The translations under genes and the position numbers were made by a program. A stretch of 64,000 nucleotides of DNA from Cryptosporangium arvum DSM 44712 (GTDB taxonomy: Bacteria > Actinomycetota > Actinomycetes > Mycobacteriales > Cryptosporangiaceae): NCBI RefSeq assembly GCF_000585375.1, contig NZ_KK073874.1:1674001-1738000 (forward strand), in the 5' to 3' direction. The notes under the pieces are model-generated. The model was not told the DNA's origin, did not search any database, and was given only the letters and a program-made list of their open reading frames with translations. Positions 24,226 through 33,127 of the stretch are shown here, one piece after another. Positions within the stretch are counted from its first letter, which is position 1. The number at the start of each line of letters is the position of its first letter.

Positions 24226-25370
24226 GGCCGCCCACGCTGATGGTGTCGGCCGCGTACGCCGCCCAGGGCGTGGGGTACGCCGTGGTCGTCACCGCCCTGC
24301 CGGCCGCGAAGGACCGGATGGGCTTCAGCGACGCGGTGGTCTCCGCGGTCCTGCTCGGGGTCTGCGTCGCCGCCGCGCTCGGCTCCGGGCTGGCCGACGC
24401 GGTCGCCGTGCGCCGCGGGAGCCGGGTCGCGCTCTGCGTCGGGTTCGGTGTGCAGTTCGTCGCGCTGCTGGGAATCAGCCTCGCTCATCAGCTGCCCGTC
24501 TACCTGGTCGCGGTCGCTCTCTACGGATTGGGCCTCGGCACCGTCGACGCCGGCAGCAACATGCAGGGCACCGCGCTGCAGGCCCGCGCCGGGGTACCGC
24601 TGCTCGGCCGTCTCTACTCGGTCTTCACCGTCGGGAGTGTCCTCGGTGCGCTCCTGTCCGCGGGCGTGGCCGCACTGGGCGTCTCCGCGTTGACGCTCGT
24701 CGGCGTCGTCGCGTTCGTCCAACTCGGGCTGGCGTCGGCGGGCCGCACCCGGTTCCTGCCGACGCTGCCCGCGTGCACCGCCGACCGGGCGCCGGCGACA
24801 CCGCTGCCCCGGGCCGGGATCTGGGCGGTCGGATCGCTGGTGCTCGTCGCGTACGTCCTCGACGCCGCGGTGTCGACGTGGAGCACGATCTACCTCGCCG
24901 ACGGGCTCCGGGCCTCGGCGGTGCTCGCGCCGGTCGCCTACGCCGCCTACCAGGCGATGGTCCTGCTGACCCGGCTGGTGACCGACCCCGCGGTCGTGCG
25001 GTGGGGCCGCTCGGCGGTCGCGGTGTCGGCGCTGCTCTTCGGGGCGGCCGGGTGCGCGCTGATCGTCCTCGGGCCCGCCGCCCCGGTGGCCGTGGCCGGA
25101 TTCGCCGTCGCCGGGCTGGCCGTCGGGGCGGTGGTGCCGATCGCGTTCGCCGCGGCCGGCCGGCTGCTCCCGGCCCGGAGCGACGAGGTGATCGCCCGGG
25201 TCAACGTCTTCAACTACGCCGGCGCCGTCACCGGGGCGGTGATCCCCGGCCTGCTGGGCACCGGCGCGGCCCTCCGCTTCGGGTTCGTGGCCCCGGCGCT
25301 CGCGCTCCTGCTGGTGCTGCCCGTCGCGCGCCGGCTCACCAGTTCCGTCCCCCAAGGAGAACCAGCATGA
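24222..25370 (+). CDS. MFS transporter
   Basis: A 382-residue major facilitator with about twelve membrane segments, including YGLGLGTVDAGSNMQGTALQ (helix 4-5 region) and VNVFNYAGAVTGAVIPGLLG. That layout is typical of sugar/fucose-like or drug/H+ antiporter MFS groups. It starts within the kinase stop and ends within the amine oxidase start. It probably imports the substrate metabolised by the operon; the direction is not certain. Confidence 0.85.
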   Translation: MRPPTLMVSAAYAAQGVGYAVVVTALPAAKDRMGFSDAVVSAVLLGVCVAAALGSGLADAVAVRRGSRVALCVGFGVQFVALLGISLAHQLPVYLVAVALYGLGLGTVDAGSNMQGTALQARAGVPLLGRLYSVFTVGSVLGALLSAGVAALGVSALTLVGVVAFVQLGLASAGRTRFLPTLPACTADRAPATPLPRAGIWAVGSLVLVAYVLDAAVSTWSTIYLADGLRASAVLAPVAYAAYQAMVLLTRLVTDPAVVRWGRSAVAVSALLFGAAGCALIVLGPAAPVAVAGFAVAGLAVGAVVPIAFAAAGRLLPARSDEVIARVNVFNYAGAVTGAVIPGLLGTGAALRFGFVAPALALLLVLPVARRLTSSVPQGEPA

Positions 25371-26731
25371 CCGACGTCGACGTCGTCGTGGTGGGTGCCG
25401 GGCTTTCCGGCCTCACCGCGGCGCGCAACCTGCAGCAGCGCGGACTGAGCGTCCGGGTGTTCGAGGCGCTGGACCGGGTGGGCGGCCGGGTCCGCTCCGC
25501 CACCGTCGCCGGTGCCGTGGTGGACCTCGGCGGCACGTTCGTCGGGCCGGGCCAGGACCGCATCCTCGCGCTGGCCGACGAGGTCGGCGTCGGCCGCCAC
25601 CCGACGCACGACTCCGGCGACAACCTGCTCCTCTGGCGCAAGGACCGCAGGCGCTACCGCGGCCTCGTCCCCCCGCTGGGCGCGGCCGGCCTCGTCGACC
25701 TGGTCCGGGTGCGGTCCGCCCTGGAGCGGTTGAGCCGGACGATCCCGGTCGGACGCCCCGGGGACGCGCCCGGCGCGGCCACCCTCGACGCCCAGACGCT
25801 CGGGTCGTGGCTCGCGGCCAAGCACGCCTGCCGGGGGACGCACGACCTGATGGCCGTGGTCAGCCGGACCTCGTGGGGATGTGAGCCGTCCGAGCTCTCG
25901 CTCCTCCACGCGCTGCACTACGTCGCCCAGGCCGGTGGGCTGGACGCGCTGCTCGGCACCCGCGGCGGCGCGGTCGAGCGGCACTTCGTGGAGGGCGCCC
26001 ACGCGGTGGCGGCCCGGGTGGCCGACGGGCTGGGGCCCGGCACCGTCCGGCTCGGCACGCCGGTGCTCCGGATCGACCGGGCCGGGGACGGCGTCACCGT
26101 CCACACCGACGACGGCCCGACGACCGCCCGCCGGGTGATCGTCGCCGTGCCACCGGCGTTGCGGCGGCGGATCCGGTTCGCCCCGGAGCTGCCCTCGGCG
26201 CACCGCCGGCTCGCTCAGCGCTGGTCGCCGGGGATCCTGTCGAAGATCTACGCGGTCTACGACACGCCCTTCTGGCGCGGGGGCGGCCTCAGCGGCATGT
26301 CGATCTCCGACGAGGGCCCGGTCTTCATCACGTTCGACACCAGCCCTCGCGACGCGTCCCGGGGCGTCCTCCTGGGGTTCGTCGGGGGTGACTACGCCCG
26401 GGACTGGGACGCGGTCGGCGCCGCCGAGCGTCGGATCCGTGCGCTCTCGGCCCTGGCCGACCTCTTCGGGGACCGCGCGCTCCGGCCGCTCGGCTACACC
26501 GACCACCGCTGGGGCGAGGAGGACTGGCTCGGCGGCGGTCCCACCGCGGCGCCGGGCCCCGGGGCCTCGGCCGGGCTGCACACCCGGCTGACCGAGCCGG
26601 TCGGCCCGATCCACTGGGCCGGCACCGAGACCGCGACCCGCTGGGCCGGACACCTGGACGGGGCGGTCTCCGCGGGGGAGCGCGCCGCCCGGGAAGTCAC
26701 CGTCGCACTCACGCTGGAGGCCGTCCGATGA
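25367..26731 (+). CDS. FAD-dependent amine oxidase (monoamine oxidase-like)
   Basis: A 454-residue flavoprotein with an N-terminal FAD Rossmann motif (VVVVGAGLSGLTAARNL, VFEALDRVGGRVRS) and the C-terminal FAD segment GPIHWAGTETATRWAGHLDG, where monoamine oxidases place the flavin and aromatic cage. It oxidises a primary or secondary amine to an imine/aldehyde, giving H2O2 and NH3. The aldehyde dehydrogenase at the end of the operon would process the product. Overlaps on both sides show coupling. Confidence 0.9.
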   Translation: MTDVDVVVVGAGLSGLTAARNLQQRGLSVRVFEALDRVGGRVRSATVAGAVVDLGGTFVGPGQDRILALADEVGVGRHPTHDSGDNLLLWRKDRRRYRGLVPPLGAAGLVDLVRVRSALERLSRTIPVGRPGDAPGAATLDAQTLGSWLAAKHACRGTHDLMAVVSRTSWGCEPSELSLLHALHYVAQAGGLDALLGTRGGAVERHFVEGAHAVAARVADGLGPGTVRLGTPVLRIDRAGDGVTVHTDDGPTTARRVIVAVPPALRRRIRFAPELPSAHRRLAQRWSPGILSKIYAVYDTPFWRGGGLSGMSISDEGPVFITFDTSPRDASRGVLLGFVGGDYARDWDAVGAAERRIRALSALADLFGDRALRPLGYTDHRWGEEDWLGGGPTAAPGPGASAGLHTRLTEPVGPIHWAGTETATRWAGHLDGAVSAGERAAREVTVALTLEAVR

Positions 26732-27156
26732 CCTGGAGCCACCGTCACAGCGAGCTGACCACGGCCACCCCGGCCCAGCTCTGGACCCGCTGGACCACCG
26801 CCGGGTCCTGGCGGATCGACGACCCAGGCGTCGAGTGGGCCCGGTTCGACGGCGCCGTCGTCGAGGGAGCCACCGGAGTGGTCAAGACCCACGGCGCCCC
26901 GGCCCGGACGATCGAGTTCACCCGCGTCGAGCCCGGCCGGGCGATGGACTTCACGATCCGCCTGCCGCTGGCCACCCTCGCGATCACCCACGACATGGAA
27001 CCGGCCGCGGGCGGGACACGCACCACCCACGGCGTGGTTCTCGACGGCCCGCTGCACCGGGTCTACGCGCTCCTGCTCGGCGGGACGCTCGCGCGCGGGC
27101 TGCCCACCGTCGTCCGCAACGTGACCGCCGGTGCGCTCCGGGACGGCGACGCATGA
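26728..27156 (+). CDS. SRPBCC (START/Bet v1-like) small protein
   Basis: This 142-residue protein starts WSHRHSELTTATPAQLWTRW, a typical SRPBCC/polyketide-cyclase-like opening, with alternating strands and a long C-terminal helix. The family binds hydrophobic ligands and includes cyclases and hydrolases. No catalytic residues can be assigned. It lies between the amine oxidase and aldehyde dehydrogenase genes with ATGA overlaps. Confidence 0.75.
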   Translation: MTWSHRHSELTTATPAQLWTRWTTAGSWRIDDPGVEWARFDGAVVEGATGVVKTHGAPARTIEFTRVEPGRAMDFTIRLPLATLAITHDMEPAAGGTRTTHGVVLDGPLHRVYALLLGGTLARGLPTVVRNVTAGALRDGDA

Positions 27157-28685
27157 CCGCCCGGCTCTCCGCGCTCGCCGCCGTGCCCGGCGATCGCGGC
27201 CGCATCACCGTGGAGTGTCCGGTCGACGGGGAGCCGATCGGCGACATCCCCCGGGCCCGTCCCGACGACGTCGCGTCCGCCGCCGCCCGCGCCCGGGCCG
27301 CGCAGGCGGCGTGGAGCCAGGTGCCGGTGGCCGAGCGCGCGGCCGTCGTCCGTCGTTTCGGGCGGTCGGTGCTGACGCGGCAGGCCGAGATCCTCGACGT
27401 CATCCAGCGCGAGAGCGGGAAGTCGCGCGCGGACGCCTTCGAGGAGGTGCTCGACGTCGCCCAGGTCAGCCGGTACTACGCCGCCGTCGGCCCCGGCCTC
27501 CTGCGGACCCGCCGACGACGGGGTGCGATCCCGGCGCTGACCGTCACCCACGAGGTCCGCCACCCCAAAGGGCTGGTCGGGGTCCTCTCACCCTGGAACT
27601 ATCCGTTCTCCCTCGGGATCTCCGACGCGCTGCCCGCGCTCGTCGCCGGCAACGCGGTGCTGGCCAAGCCGGATCACCTGACGCCGTTCTCGTGCCTGCT
27701 GGCCAAGGAGCTGCTGGCCGGGGCCGGGCTGCCCGAGGACGTGTTCACGGTCGTCACGGGTATCGGCGCCGAACTCGGCGAGGCCGTGGTCGGTTGCGTC
27801 GACTACGTGATGTTCACCGGCAGCACCCGGGTCGGACGCCTCCTCGCGGCCCGCGCGGCCGAACGCCTGACCGACTTCTCGATGGAGCTCGGCGGCAAGA
27901 ACGCACTGCTGGTCCGGGCCGACGCCGATCTGGGCCTGGCCGTCCCCGGGGCGGTCCGCTCCTGCTTCGCGAACTCGGGTCAGCTGTGCGTCTCCACCGA
28001 GCGCCTCTACGTCGACACGGCCGTCTGGGACGACTTCGTGCCCCGGTTCGTCGACGCGGTGCGTGACCTGCGTCTAGGGCACGGGCTCGACTGGTCCTAC
28101 GACCTGGGGCCGTTGATGTCGACGCGTCAGCTCGGGACCGTCCAGCGGCACGTCGACGACGCGGTCACCCGTGGCGCCACCGTGCTGACCGGCGGAAAGG
28201 CCCGCCCGGACCTGGGGCCGACCTTCTTCGAGCCGACCGTGCTCACCGGCGTCACCGCGGCCATGGAGGCCTTCGCCGAGGAGACGTTCGGTCCGGTCGC
28301 CTCCCTCTACCGGGTCGACGGCGACGACGACGCGGTCGCCCGGGCCAATCGGAGCGAGTACGGGCTCAGCGCCTCCGTCTGGACCCGTGACCACGCCCGC
28401 GGCGAACGGCTGGCGGCCCGCCTGCGCACCGGAAACGTGAACGTCAACGAGGGCTACGCGGCGACCTGGGGATCGGTCGACGCGCCGATGGGCGGATGGG
28501 GTGCCTCCGGCACCGGGACGCGGCACGGAGCCCAGGGGCTGCTGAAGTACACGAACGCGCAGACCGTCGCGCGCCAACGCCTGCGTAACCTGAGCAAGCC
28601 GCCCGGCGTCCGCGGCGAGGTCTACGCCGGCCTGATGACCTGGGCCCTCCGGGCACTCAGCCGCGGAGACGTCAGGCGAGCGTGA
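27153..28685 (+). CDS. Aldehyde dehydrogenase, succinate-semialdehyde-dehydrogenase-like
   Basis: A 510-residue NAD(P)-dependent aldehyde dehydrogenase. It shows PWNYPFSLGISDALPALVAGN (cofactor helix), FTGSTRVG, general base Glu in MELGGKN and nucleophile Cys in FANSGQLCVS, plus EETFGPV near the end. The sequence style resembles actinobacterial GabD2-type succinic-semialdehyde dehydrogenases. It oxidises the aldehyde made by the amine oxidase. Its last 14 bases overlap the DM13 gene on the other strand. Confidence 0.9.
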   Translation: MTARLSALAAVPGDRGRITVECPVDGEPIGDIPRARPDDVASAAARARAAQAAWSQVPVAERAAVVRRFGRSVLTRQAEILDVIQRESGKSRADAFEEVLDVAQVSRYYAAVGPGLLRTRRRRGAIPALTVTHEVRHPKGLVGVLSPWNYPFSLGISDALPALVAGNAVLAKPDHLTPFSCLLAKELLAGAGLPEDVFTVVTGIGAELGEAVVGCVDYVMFTGSTRVGRLLAARAAERLTDFSMELGGKNALLVRADADLGLAVPGAVRSCFANSGQLCVSTERLYVDTAVWDDFVPRFVDAVRDLRLGHGLDWSYDLGPLMSTRQLGTVQRHVDDAVTRGATVLTGGKARPDLGPTFFEPTVLTGVTAAMEAFAEETFGPVASLYRVDGDDDAVARANRSEYGLSASVWTRDHARGERLAARLRTGNVNVNEGYAATWGSVDAPMGGWGASGTGTRHGAQGLLKYTNAQTVARQRLRNLSKPPGVRGEVYAGLMTWALRALSRGDVRRA

Positions 28686-29199
28686 GCTCTGCGGCGCCGA
28701 ACGACACCGAGAAACGCTTGCACCAGACGGTGACGCTGCGCAGACCGTCCAGTTCGGCCGCCACGGGCAGGTCGTACACCTGGTCGCCGCGGTTGCCGCG
28801 GAGCGCGGCCACCTCCAGGTAACGGCCGTCGTCGAAGACGTGCCAGCCGGGTCGCCCGGGGCGGACGGCCTGGTCGGTCAGCCAGACCCGCAGGTCCGGC
28901 CCGTCGGAGGTCCGTAGTCCGATCAGGACGAGCTGGTGCCGGCCGTCGGGGCGTTCGATCAGCTGGACACGGCCGCTGGTCTCGTGCTCGTGGGTGACGA
29001 AGCTGCCGGTCGCCACCAACCGGTTGCCGACGGGCGAGGCGCCGGCCGACGGGCTCGTCGTCGGGGTGGCCACCACCGGCACCTCGTCGGCGACCGTGGT
29101 GTCGGTGGCCAGGCGCCACGGCTGGAACCAGTACAGGCCGAAGCCCGCGCCGGCCACCAGTACCGGGACGAGCACCCACGTCAGCAGTCTCGGGAACAT
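28672..29199 (-). CDS. DM13-domain membrane-anchored protein
   Basis: A 175-residue protein with an N-terminal membrane anchor (residues 5-27, VLVPVLVAGAGFGLYWF) and a DM13 domain outside the membrane. The domain shows TGSFVTHEHETSGRVQLIE, LRTSDGPDLRVWLTD and the ending VTVWCKRFSVSFGAAEL with its conserved Cys. DM13 domains are thought to take part in redox reactions at the cell surface, but their role is unproven. There is no operon partner. Confidence 0.82.
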   Translation of the reverse strand: MFPRLLTWVLVPVLVAGAGFGLYWFQPWRLATDTTVADEVPVVATPTTSPSAGASPVGNRLVATGSFVTHEHETSGRVQLIERPDGRHQLVLIGLRTSDGPDLRVWLTDQAVRPGRPGWHVFDDGRYLEVAALRGNRGDQVYDLPVAAELDGLRSVTVWCKRFSVSFGAAELTLA

Positions 29200-29246
29200 G
29201 ACCCGACGCTAAAGGCGATGAGTGCGTCGCGACCCTTACGAACCCC

Positions 29247-29996
29247 TTACGTCCAGTTGATCGCGACCCGGTGGCGCCACGTTTCGAGCGCGTCGAGGTC
29301 GCCCCGGACCACCAGCCGCTCGGAGCCGGAGCGGTTCCACAGCAGACGGTAGAGGTCGGACGCCCGCCCGGTGAGCGTGAGCGTGGGCGGGTGCGCGCCG
29401 GCGTCGACCAGGAGGCCGCTGGGGGTGAGCTGCACGGTCCAGGCGGCGTCGACGTCGTCGGCGGCGAGCGCCAGCGACACGGCCGGATCGGCGGTGATCC
29501 GGGCGGCACGGCGGGCGAGGAAGCCGTGGAGGAGCTCGTCGATGCCGTCGGCGGCGAACCCGGGCTCCCAGTCCGGAGCCGACGCGGTGGCGGCCTCGGC
29601 GTCGGCGCGGTGGATCGCGGTCTCGTGGGCTTGGCGCCGGGCCCAGAACGCCAGCGGTGAGGGCGCCGCGAAGAACGTCCAGCAGTGCAGCGCCGGGTCG
29701 GCGTCGGTGAGGGTCCGGACGAGGTCGCGGTGCCCGTCGGAGAACCAGCCGAGCAGCGCGTCGTCCGCCGGGGCGTCGAAGAACCGCTTCTCGTCGGCCG
29801 CGCCGAAGGGGTCCGGCCGTCGGGTGGTGACGAGGGCGGCGGCCCACCGGTGGACCCCGCCGAGGTGGGCGAGCAGGTCACGCACCTGCCAGCCGGGGCA
29901 GGTCGGCACCGCCGCGTCCGGCCCGGCCCGCTCGGCGGCCCGGCTCAGCGCTTCACCGTCGCGACGCAGCACGTCCACGTAGTCGTCGATACGCAC
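29247..29996 (-). CDS. Maleylpyruvate-isomerase-family (DinB-fold, mycothiol-dependent) protein
   Basis: A 249-residue protein with the N-terminal metal-binding four-helix fold (CPGWQVRDLLAHLGGVHRWA; further His in FWARRQAHETAIHRAD), giving the usual three-His site, and an SCP2/MDMPI C-terminal domain (LTLTGRASDLYRLLWNR). Such enzymes use mycothiol, an actinobacterial thiol. The substrate is unknown. GTG 29996 was chosen because the conserved fold begins there (IDDYVDVL). The upstream codons fall in an 18-bp tandem repeat and are unlikely to be translated. Confidence 0.82.
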   Translation of the reverse strand: MRIDDYVDVLRRDGEALSRAAERAGPDAAVPTCPGWQVRDLLAHLGGVHRWAAALVTTRRPDPFGAADEKRFFDAPADDALLGWFSDGHRDLVRTLTDADPALHCWTFFAAPSPLAFWARRQAHETAIHRADAEAATASAPDWEPGFAADGIDELLHGFLARRAARITADPAVSLALAADDVDAAWTVQLTPSGLLVDAGAHPPTLTLTGRASDLYRLLWNRSGSERLVVRGDLDALETWRHRVAINWT

Positions 29997-30004
29997 CGCG
30001 TCAT

Positions 30005-30040
30005 CGTGCCGCACCACGCGGTCGTGCCGCACCACGCGGC
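30005..30040. repeat. 18-bp tandem duplication
   Basis: CGTGCCGCACCACGCGGT at 30005-30022 is followed directly by a copy differing only in the last base (30023-30040). It lies in the gap between two minus-strand genes and looks like a recent slippage duplication. Confidence 0.8.
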
Positions 30041-30042
30041 CG

Positions 30043-30960
30043 TCAGGAGGCGGACGGCGCCCGGGTGGCGCGGTGGTAACCCACGGCCGTGACGGCGAGC
30101 GCCGCACCCCATCCGACAAAAACGACGAGCGTGAGGACGACCGCCCAGCCGTCCACGACGTCCGACCAGTTCCGTGATCCGTCCAGCAGCGAGCGGACGA
30201 GCACTCCCGTGCTCAGCCCGCCGTACGCGATCAGCGCGATCGCGACCGCCCCGGCCGGCACCAGCGCCAAGAGCCGGGGAACGCTCCGATCGCCCACCAC
30301 CGGCACCCACCGCGGGAACTGCTGCCCCCACCGCTGCGCCAGCCCGAGCGCCAGCAACCCCGCGACCGGCGGAACCGCGGTGATCGCCAGCGCGGATCCG
30401 AGCGACAGGTTCCGCTGGATGTCGTCGAGCTCCGCGCCGGAGATGCCGAACGGAACGTCGAGTGCCCAGAGCGCGTGGGGGAGCGCCCACCCCACCAGCG
30501 GTATCGCGACCGCGACGTAGGCCGAGCGGCGGACCCACGGGGCGACCGGCCGGTACGCGGACGGCCCGCGGGCCGGTCGGGGTGCGAGCCGCGCGAACAG
30601 CACCGCCCCGGCCAGCAGCGCGAGCCGCGCGGTCACGTCGCGCCAGTCGGTGGGACGCCCGGCCAGCCCGGCCGGGATCTCGAACAGCAGGTGCAGCGGG
30701 AACGCGGCCGTGGCCAGACCGGCCGCGACCGTCCACAGGACCACCGCGGGTGGCTTCCACAGCACCACGCCGGCCAGCAGGACGCACAGCCCGAGCGCGC
30801 CCCACCCGGACCAGAACGGCAGTTCGGCCACCTGGGCCGCCCCGCAGCCGTCCGACGGGTGGACCACGTGGGTCCGGTCGCACGCGGTGTAGCCCCAGCG
30901 CCCGCCGAGGAGCCAGTACACCCGGATCAACGCTTCGCCGGCCAGAAAGATCAGCACCAT
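30043..30960 (-). CDS. Multi-pass membrane protein of unknown function
   Basis: A 305-residue protein with about seven or eight hydrophobic helices. The loop after helix 1 contains GYTACDRTHVV and GCGAAQVAEL, with a Cys pair that could form an extracytoplasmic disulfide. I do not recognise a family. It lies 46 bases upstream of the DinB-fold gene on the same strand. The region upstream of it contains a decayed LuxR-type regulator fragment, which may once have controlled it. Confidence 0.75.
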   Translation of the reverse strand: MVLIFLAGEALIRVYWLLGGRWGYTACDRTHVVHPSDGCGAAQVAELPFWSGWGALGLCVLLAGVVLWKPPAVVLWTVAAGLATAAFPLHLLFEIPAGLAGRPTDWRDVTARLALLAGAVLFARLAPRPARGPSAYRPVAPWVRRSAYVAVAIPLVGWALPHALWALDVPFGISGAELDDIQRNLSLGSALAITAVPPVAGLLALGLAQRWGQQFPRWVPVVGDRSVPRLLALVPAGAVAIALIAYGGLSTGVLVRSLLDGSRNWSDVVDGWAVVLTLVVFVGWGAALAVTAVGYHRATRAPSAS

Positions 30961-31034
30961 GGAACCCAGGCTCGCCGGGCCGAGCGCCCGGGAACTCCCC
31001 TAGCGGGGCCAGGAGCCTCCCTCCTCCGGGGGAG

Positions 31035-31190
31035 CGACCACCCGGCCCCGTACGCGAGGATCGCCTTCTGCGTCCGGTCGTGGGTCTTCACGGTCTCGAC
31101 GCCAGCCCCCGGAGCTCCGCAGCGGACGGCCCGGCCGCGAGCAGCCGGAGAACGTCGAGCGCGCGGCTGGTCAACGGGAGCTCCTGCGGC
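31035..31190 (-). pseudogene. Remnant of a LuxR-type DNA-binding domain
   Basis: Two minus-strand frames give pieces of a LuxR helix-turn-helix: ELPLTSRALDVLRLLAAGPS then, after a shift, VETVKTH joined directly to DRTQKAILAYGAG. In intact proteins VETVKTH is followed by about ten residues (helix 'VxxILxKLGVR') before DRTQAVxxAY; these are missing here. The rest of the regulator is absent. It is a decayed gene with an internal deletion. Confidence 0.6.
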
Positions 31191-31377
31191 GCGTTCCCGG
31201 AGGCCGATCAAGCCCGTCCGTGCCCCGGGGCCGCGGACCCACCGGGTCGCGCGGCTCGATCATGGCCGCGTGGGGCGTCACCGCCACCGTGACGACGCCC
31301 GCGGTGAGCCCGCGCGCCGGTCGAATCGTGCGGCGCACGGGCGATGCGGTTGCGCTCGGCCCGCGTGCGCGCGGTCG

Positions 31378-31508
31378 CCTCAGCCGCCGCCACCGGCTCT
31401 GCGACGGTCTCCTCGGGCGCCGCACCGGCTCTGCGGCGGTCTCCTCGGGCGCCGCCACCTGCGCTGTGGCGGTTACCTCGGCCGCCGCCACCGGCGCTGT
31501 GGCGGACG
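31378..31508. repeat. Four-copy 33-bp tandem repeat in a degenerate low-complexity region
   Basis: Units start at 31378, 31411, 31443 and 31476, each beginning CCTC and containing a GCCGC-CACCG-type core and a GC(T/G)GTGGCGG or GCGACGG end. Three units are 33 bp (11 codons) and the second is 32 bp, so a reading frame through them is broken. On the minus strand they would encode an Ala/Glu/Pro/Thr-rich 11-residue repeat. The 31200-31740 region has no intact gene; scattered hydrophobic stretches on the minus strand (ALRFALPFAPGFAPHLV) suggest a decayed membrane protein. Confidence 0.6.
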
Positions 31509-31742
31509 GCCCGAGCGCGCCGACCAGCCCCGCTGACCAGGTGCGGCGCGAACCCCGGCGCGAACGGCAGCGCGAACCGCAGCGCGGCTTCCCACGCCAG
31601 CGGCCCGGGCGCCGGAGCCGGGAGATCCAGGTGAGCAGGACCCCGGCGGTGGCGATGACGCGCCGGACCAGCACCGCACCGCGCGTCCTCCGAAGAGAAT
31701 CTTCTCCTTGACAAAAAAATTTGTCCGTACGACGCTGAGCGC

Positions 31743-32330
31743 ATGCAGGACATCGCCGTGATCGAGGACGCCGCCGCCGCGGAGGCCTCACTCGATCCGA
31801 TCCGGGCCCGGATCCTCGCCGAACTCGCGGAGCCCCACACCGCGACCACGCTCGCGAACCGCCTCGGGCTCGCGCGCCAGAAGGTCAACTACCACGTCAA
31901 GACGCTCGAGCAGCACGGGCTCGTCGAACTCGTCGAGGAGCGGCGCAAAGGCAACATGACCGAGCGGGTGGTCCGCGCGTCGGCCGCCGCGTACGTCATC
32001 TCGCCGGCCGCGCTCGCCGCGGTCGCACCCGATCCGTCACGGTCGCCCGACCGGTTGTCGGCGCACTGGCTGCTCGCGCTGGCCGCGCGGCTGGTGCGGG
32101 AGACCGGCGCGCTCATCAACGGTGCGGCCCGGGCCGAGAAGCCACTGGCCACCTTCGGCCTCGATGCCGAAGTGCGCTTCGCCAGGCCCGCCGACCGGGC
32201 CGCGTTCCTCGGCGAGCTGACCGCGTCGCTCGCCGAACTGATCAGCAAGTACCACTCGGAAGCCGGGAGAGAGCACCGCGTCGTCATCGCGGTGCACCCG
32301 AGCATCACGGAAGACGGAGACAAATCATGA
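31743..32330 (+). CDS. ArsR-type helix-turn-helix regulator
   Basis: This 195-residue regulator has a winged helix at about residues 15-80 (DPIRARILAELAEPHTATTL, LARQKVNYHVKTLEQHGLV) and a C-terminal sensor region without recognisable metal ligands. The start is preceded by an AT-rich stretch with TTGACA at 31708-31713, a likely -35 element. Its stop overlaps the start of the SRPBCC gene (ATGA at 32327), a common pairing in which the regulator controls the AHSA1-like protein. Confidence 0.87.
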   Translation: MQDIAVIEDAAAAEASLDPIRARILAELAEPHTATTLANRLGLARQKVNYHVKTLEQHGLVELVEERRKGNMTERVVRASAAAYVISPAALAAVAPDPSRSPDRLSAHWLLALAARLVRETGALINGAARAEKPLATFGLDAEVRFARPADRAAFLGELTASLAELISKYHSEAGREHRVVIAVHPSITEDGDKS

Positions 32331-33058
32331 GCCACCCCTTCGAGATCCACGGCGAGATCACCGTGGACGCCACCCCCGAGCAGGTCTGGGACGCGATCAC
32401 GACTGGGCCGGGCGTCGACTCCTGGCTGATGGGGCGCACTGTGGTCGACGGCGACGGCAAGACCAGCACGTTCGAGATGTTCGGCAGCACGTCGACCGCG
32501 AACATCACCACGTGGGAGCCGGGGCACCGGTACGCCACCGCGGAGGACAAGAACCCCGACGGCACGTTCACCGCGTTCGAGTGGCTGATCGAGGCCCGCG
32601 ACGGGGGCGGCGCGGTCGTGCGTTTCGTGCACAGCGGCGCGCTCGGTGACGACTGGGAAGCCGAGTACGACGGGCTCTCGGTCGGCGACCAGGCGTACCT
32701 GACCAAGCTCGCGGTGTACCTCGAGCACTTCGCGCCCCGCACGGCGACGCACTCGACGTTCCTGCCCGGGCCGGTCACCGAGGGCTCGTGGGCGGCGATG
32801 ACCGCGGCGGTCGGCGCCGGCACCGACGCGGCGGACGGGCAGCCCGCCCGGCTCACCGTGCCCGGCATCGAGCCGGTCGAGGGCGTCGTGGAGTTCGTCC
32901 ACGCGACGAGCTTCGTCGGCATGCGCACCGGCGATGCGATCTATGTGCTGATCCACGGCTACAACGGGATGATGTTCGCGACCGCGCACTACTTCGACGA
33001 CCGCGACCGGTCGGCCGAGATCGAGGCGTGGCAGGCCTGGCTCGGCTCGCTCGGGTAG
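32327..33058 (+). CDS. SRPBCC/AHSA1-like protein
   Basis: This 243-residue protein begins FEIHGEITVDATPEQVWDAI, the standard AHSA1/START opening, with FEWLIEARDGGGAVVRFVHS as the central strands. A second, shorter, similar half follows (residues 150-240). Proteins of this type paired with ArsR regulators bind hydrophobic ligands, and the biological role is usually unknown. It is coupled to the regulator upstream. Confidence 0.82.
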   Translation: MSHPFEIHGEITVDATPEQVWDAITTGPGVDSWLMGRTVVDGDGKTSTFEMFGSTSTANITTWEPGHRYATAEDKNPDGTFTAFEWLIEARDGGGAVVRFVHSGALGDDWEAEYDGLSVGDQAYLTKLAVYLEHFAPRTATHSTFLPGPVTEGSWAAMTAAVGAGTDAADGQPARLTVPGIEPVEGVVEFVHATSFVGMRTGDAIYVLIHGYNGMMFATAHYFDDRDRSAEIEAWQAWLGSLG

Positions 33059-33127
33059 TGCAGGCGCTACCTCGGCTGACCAGTTGGCGGCAATGATCCG
33101 GGCGCCCGTCCTCGCCACGATTGACGC

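Noticed and set aside
31378..31508. Repeats suspected to be a CRISPR array
   Set aside because: The units are directly adjacent with no spacers, are imperfect, and match an 11-codon protein repeat; no cas genes are nearby.
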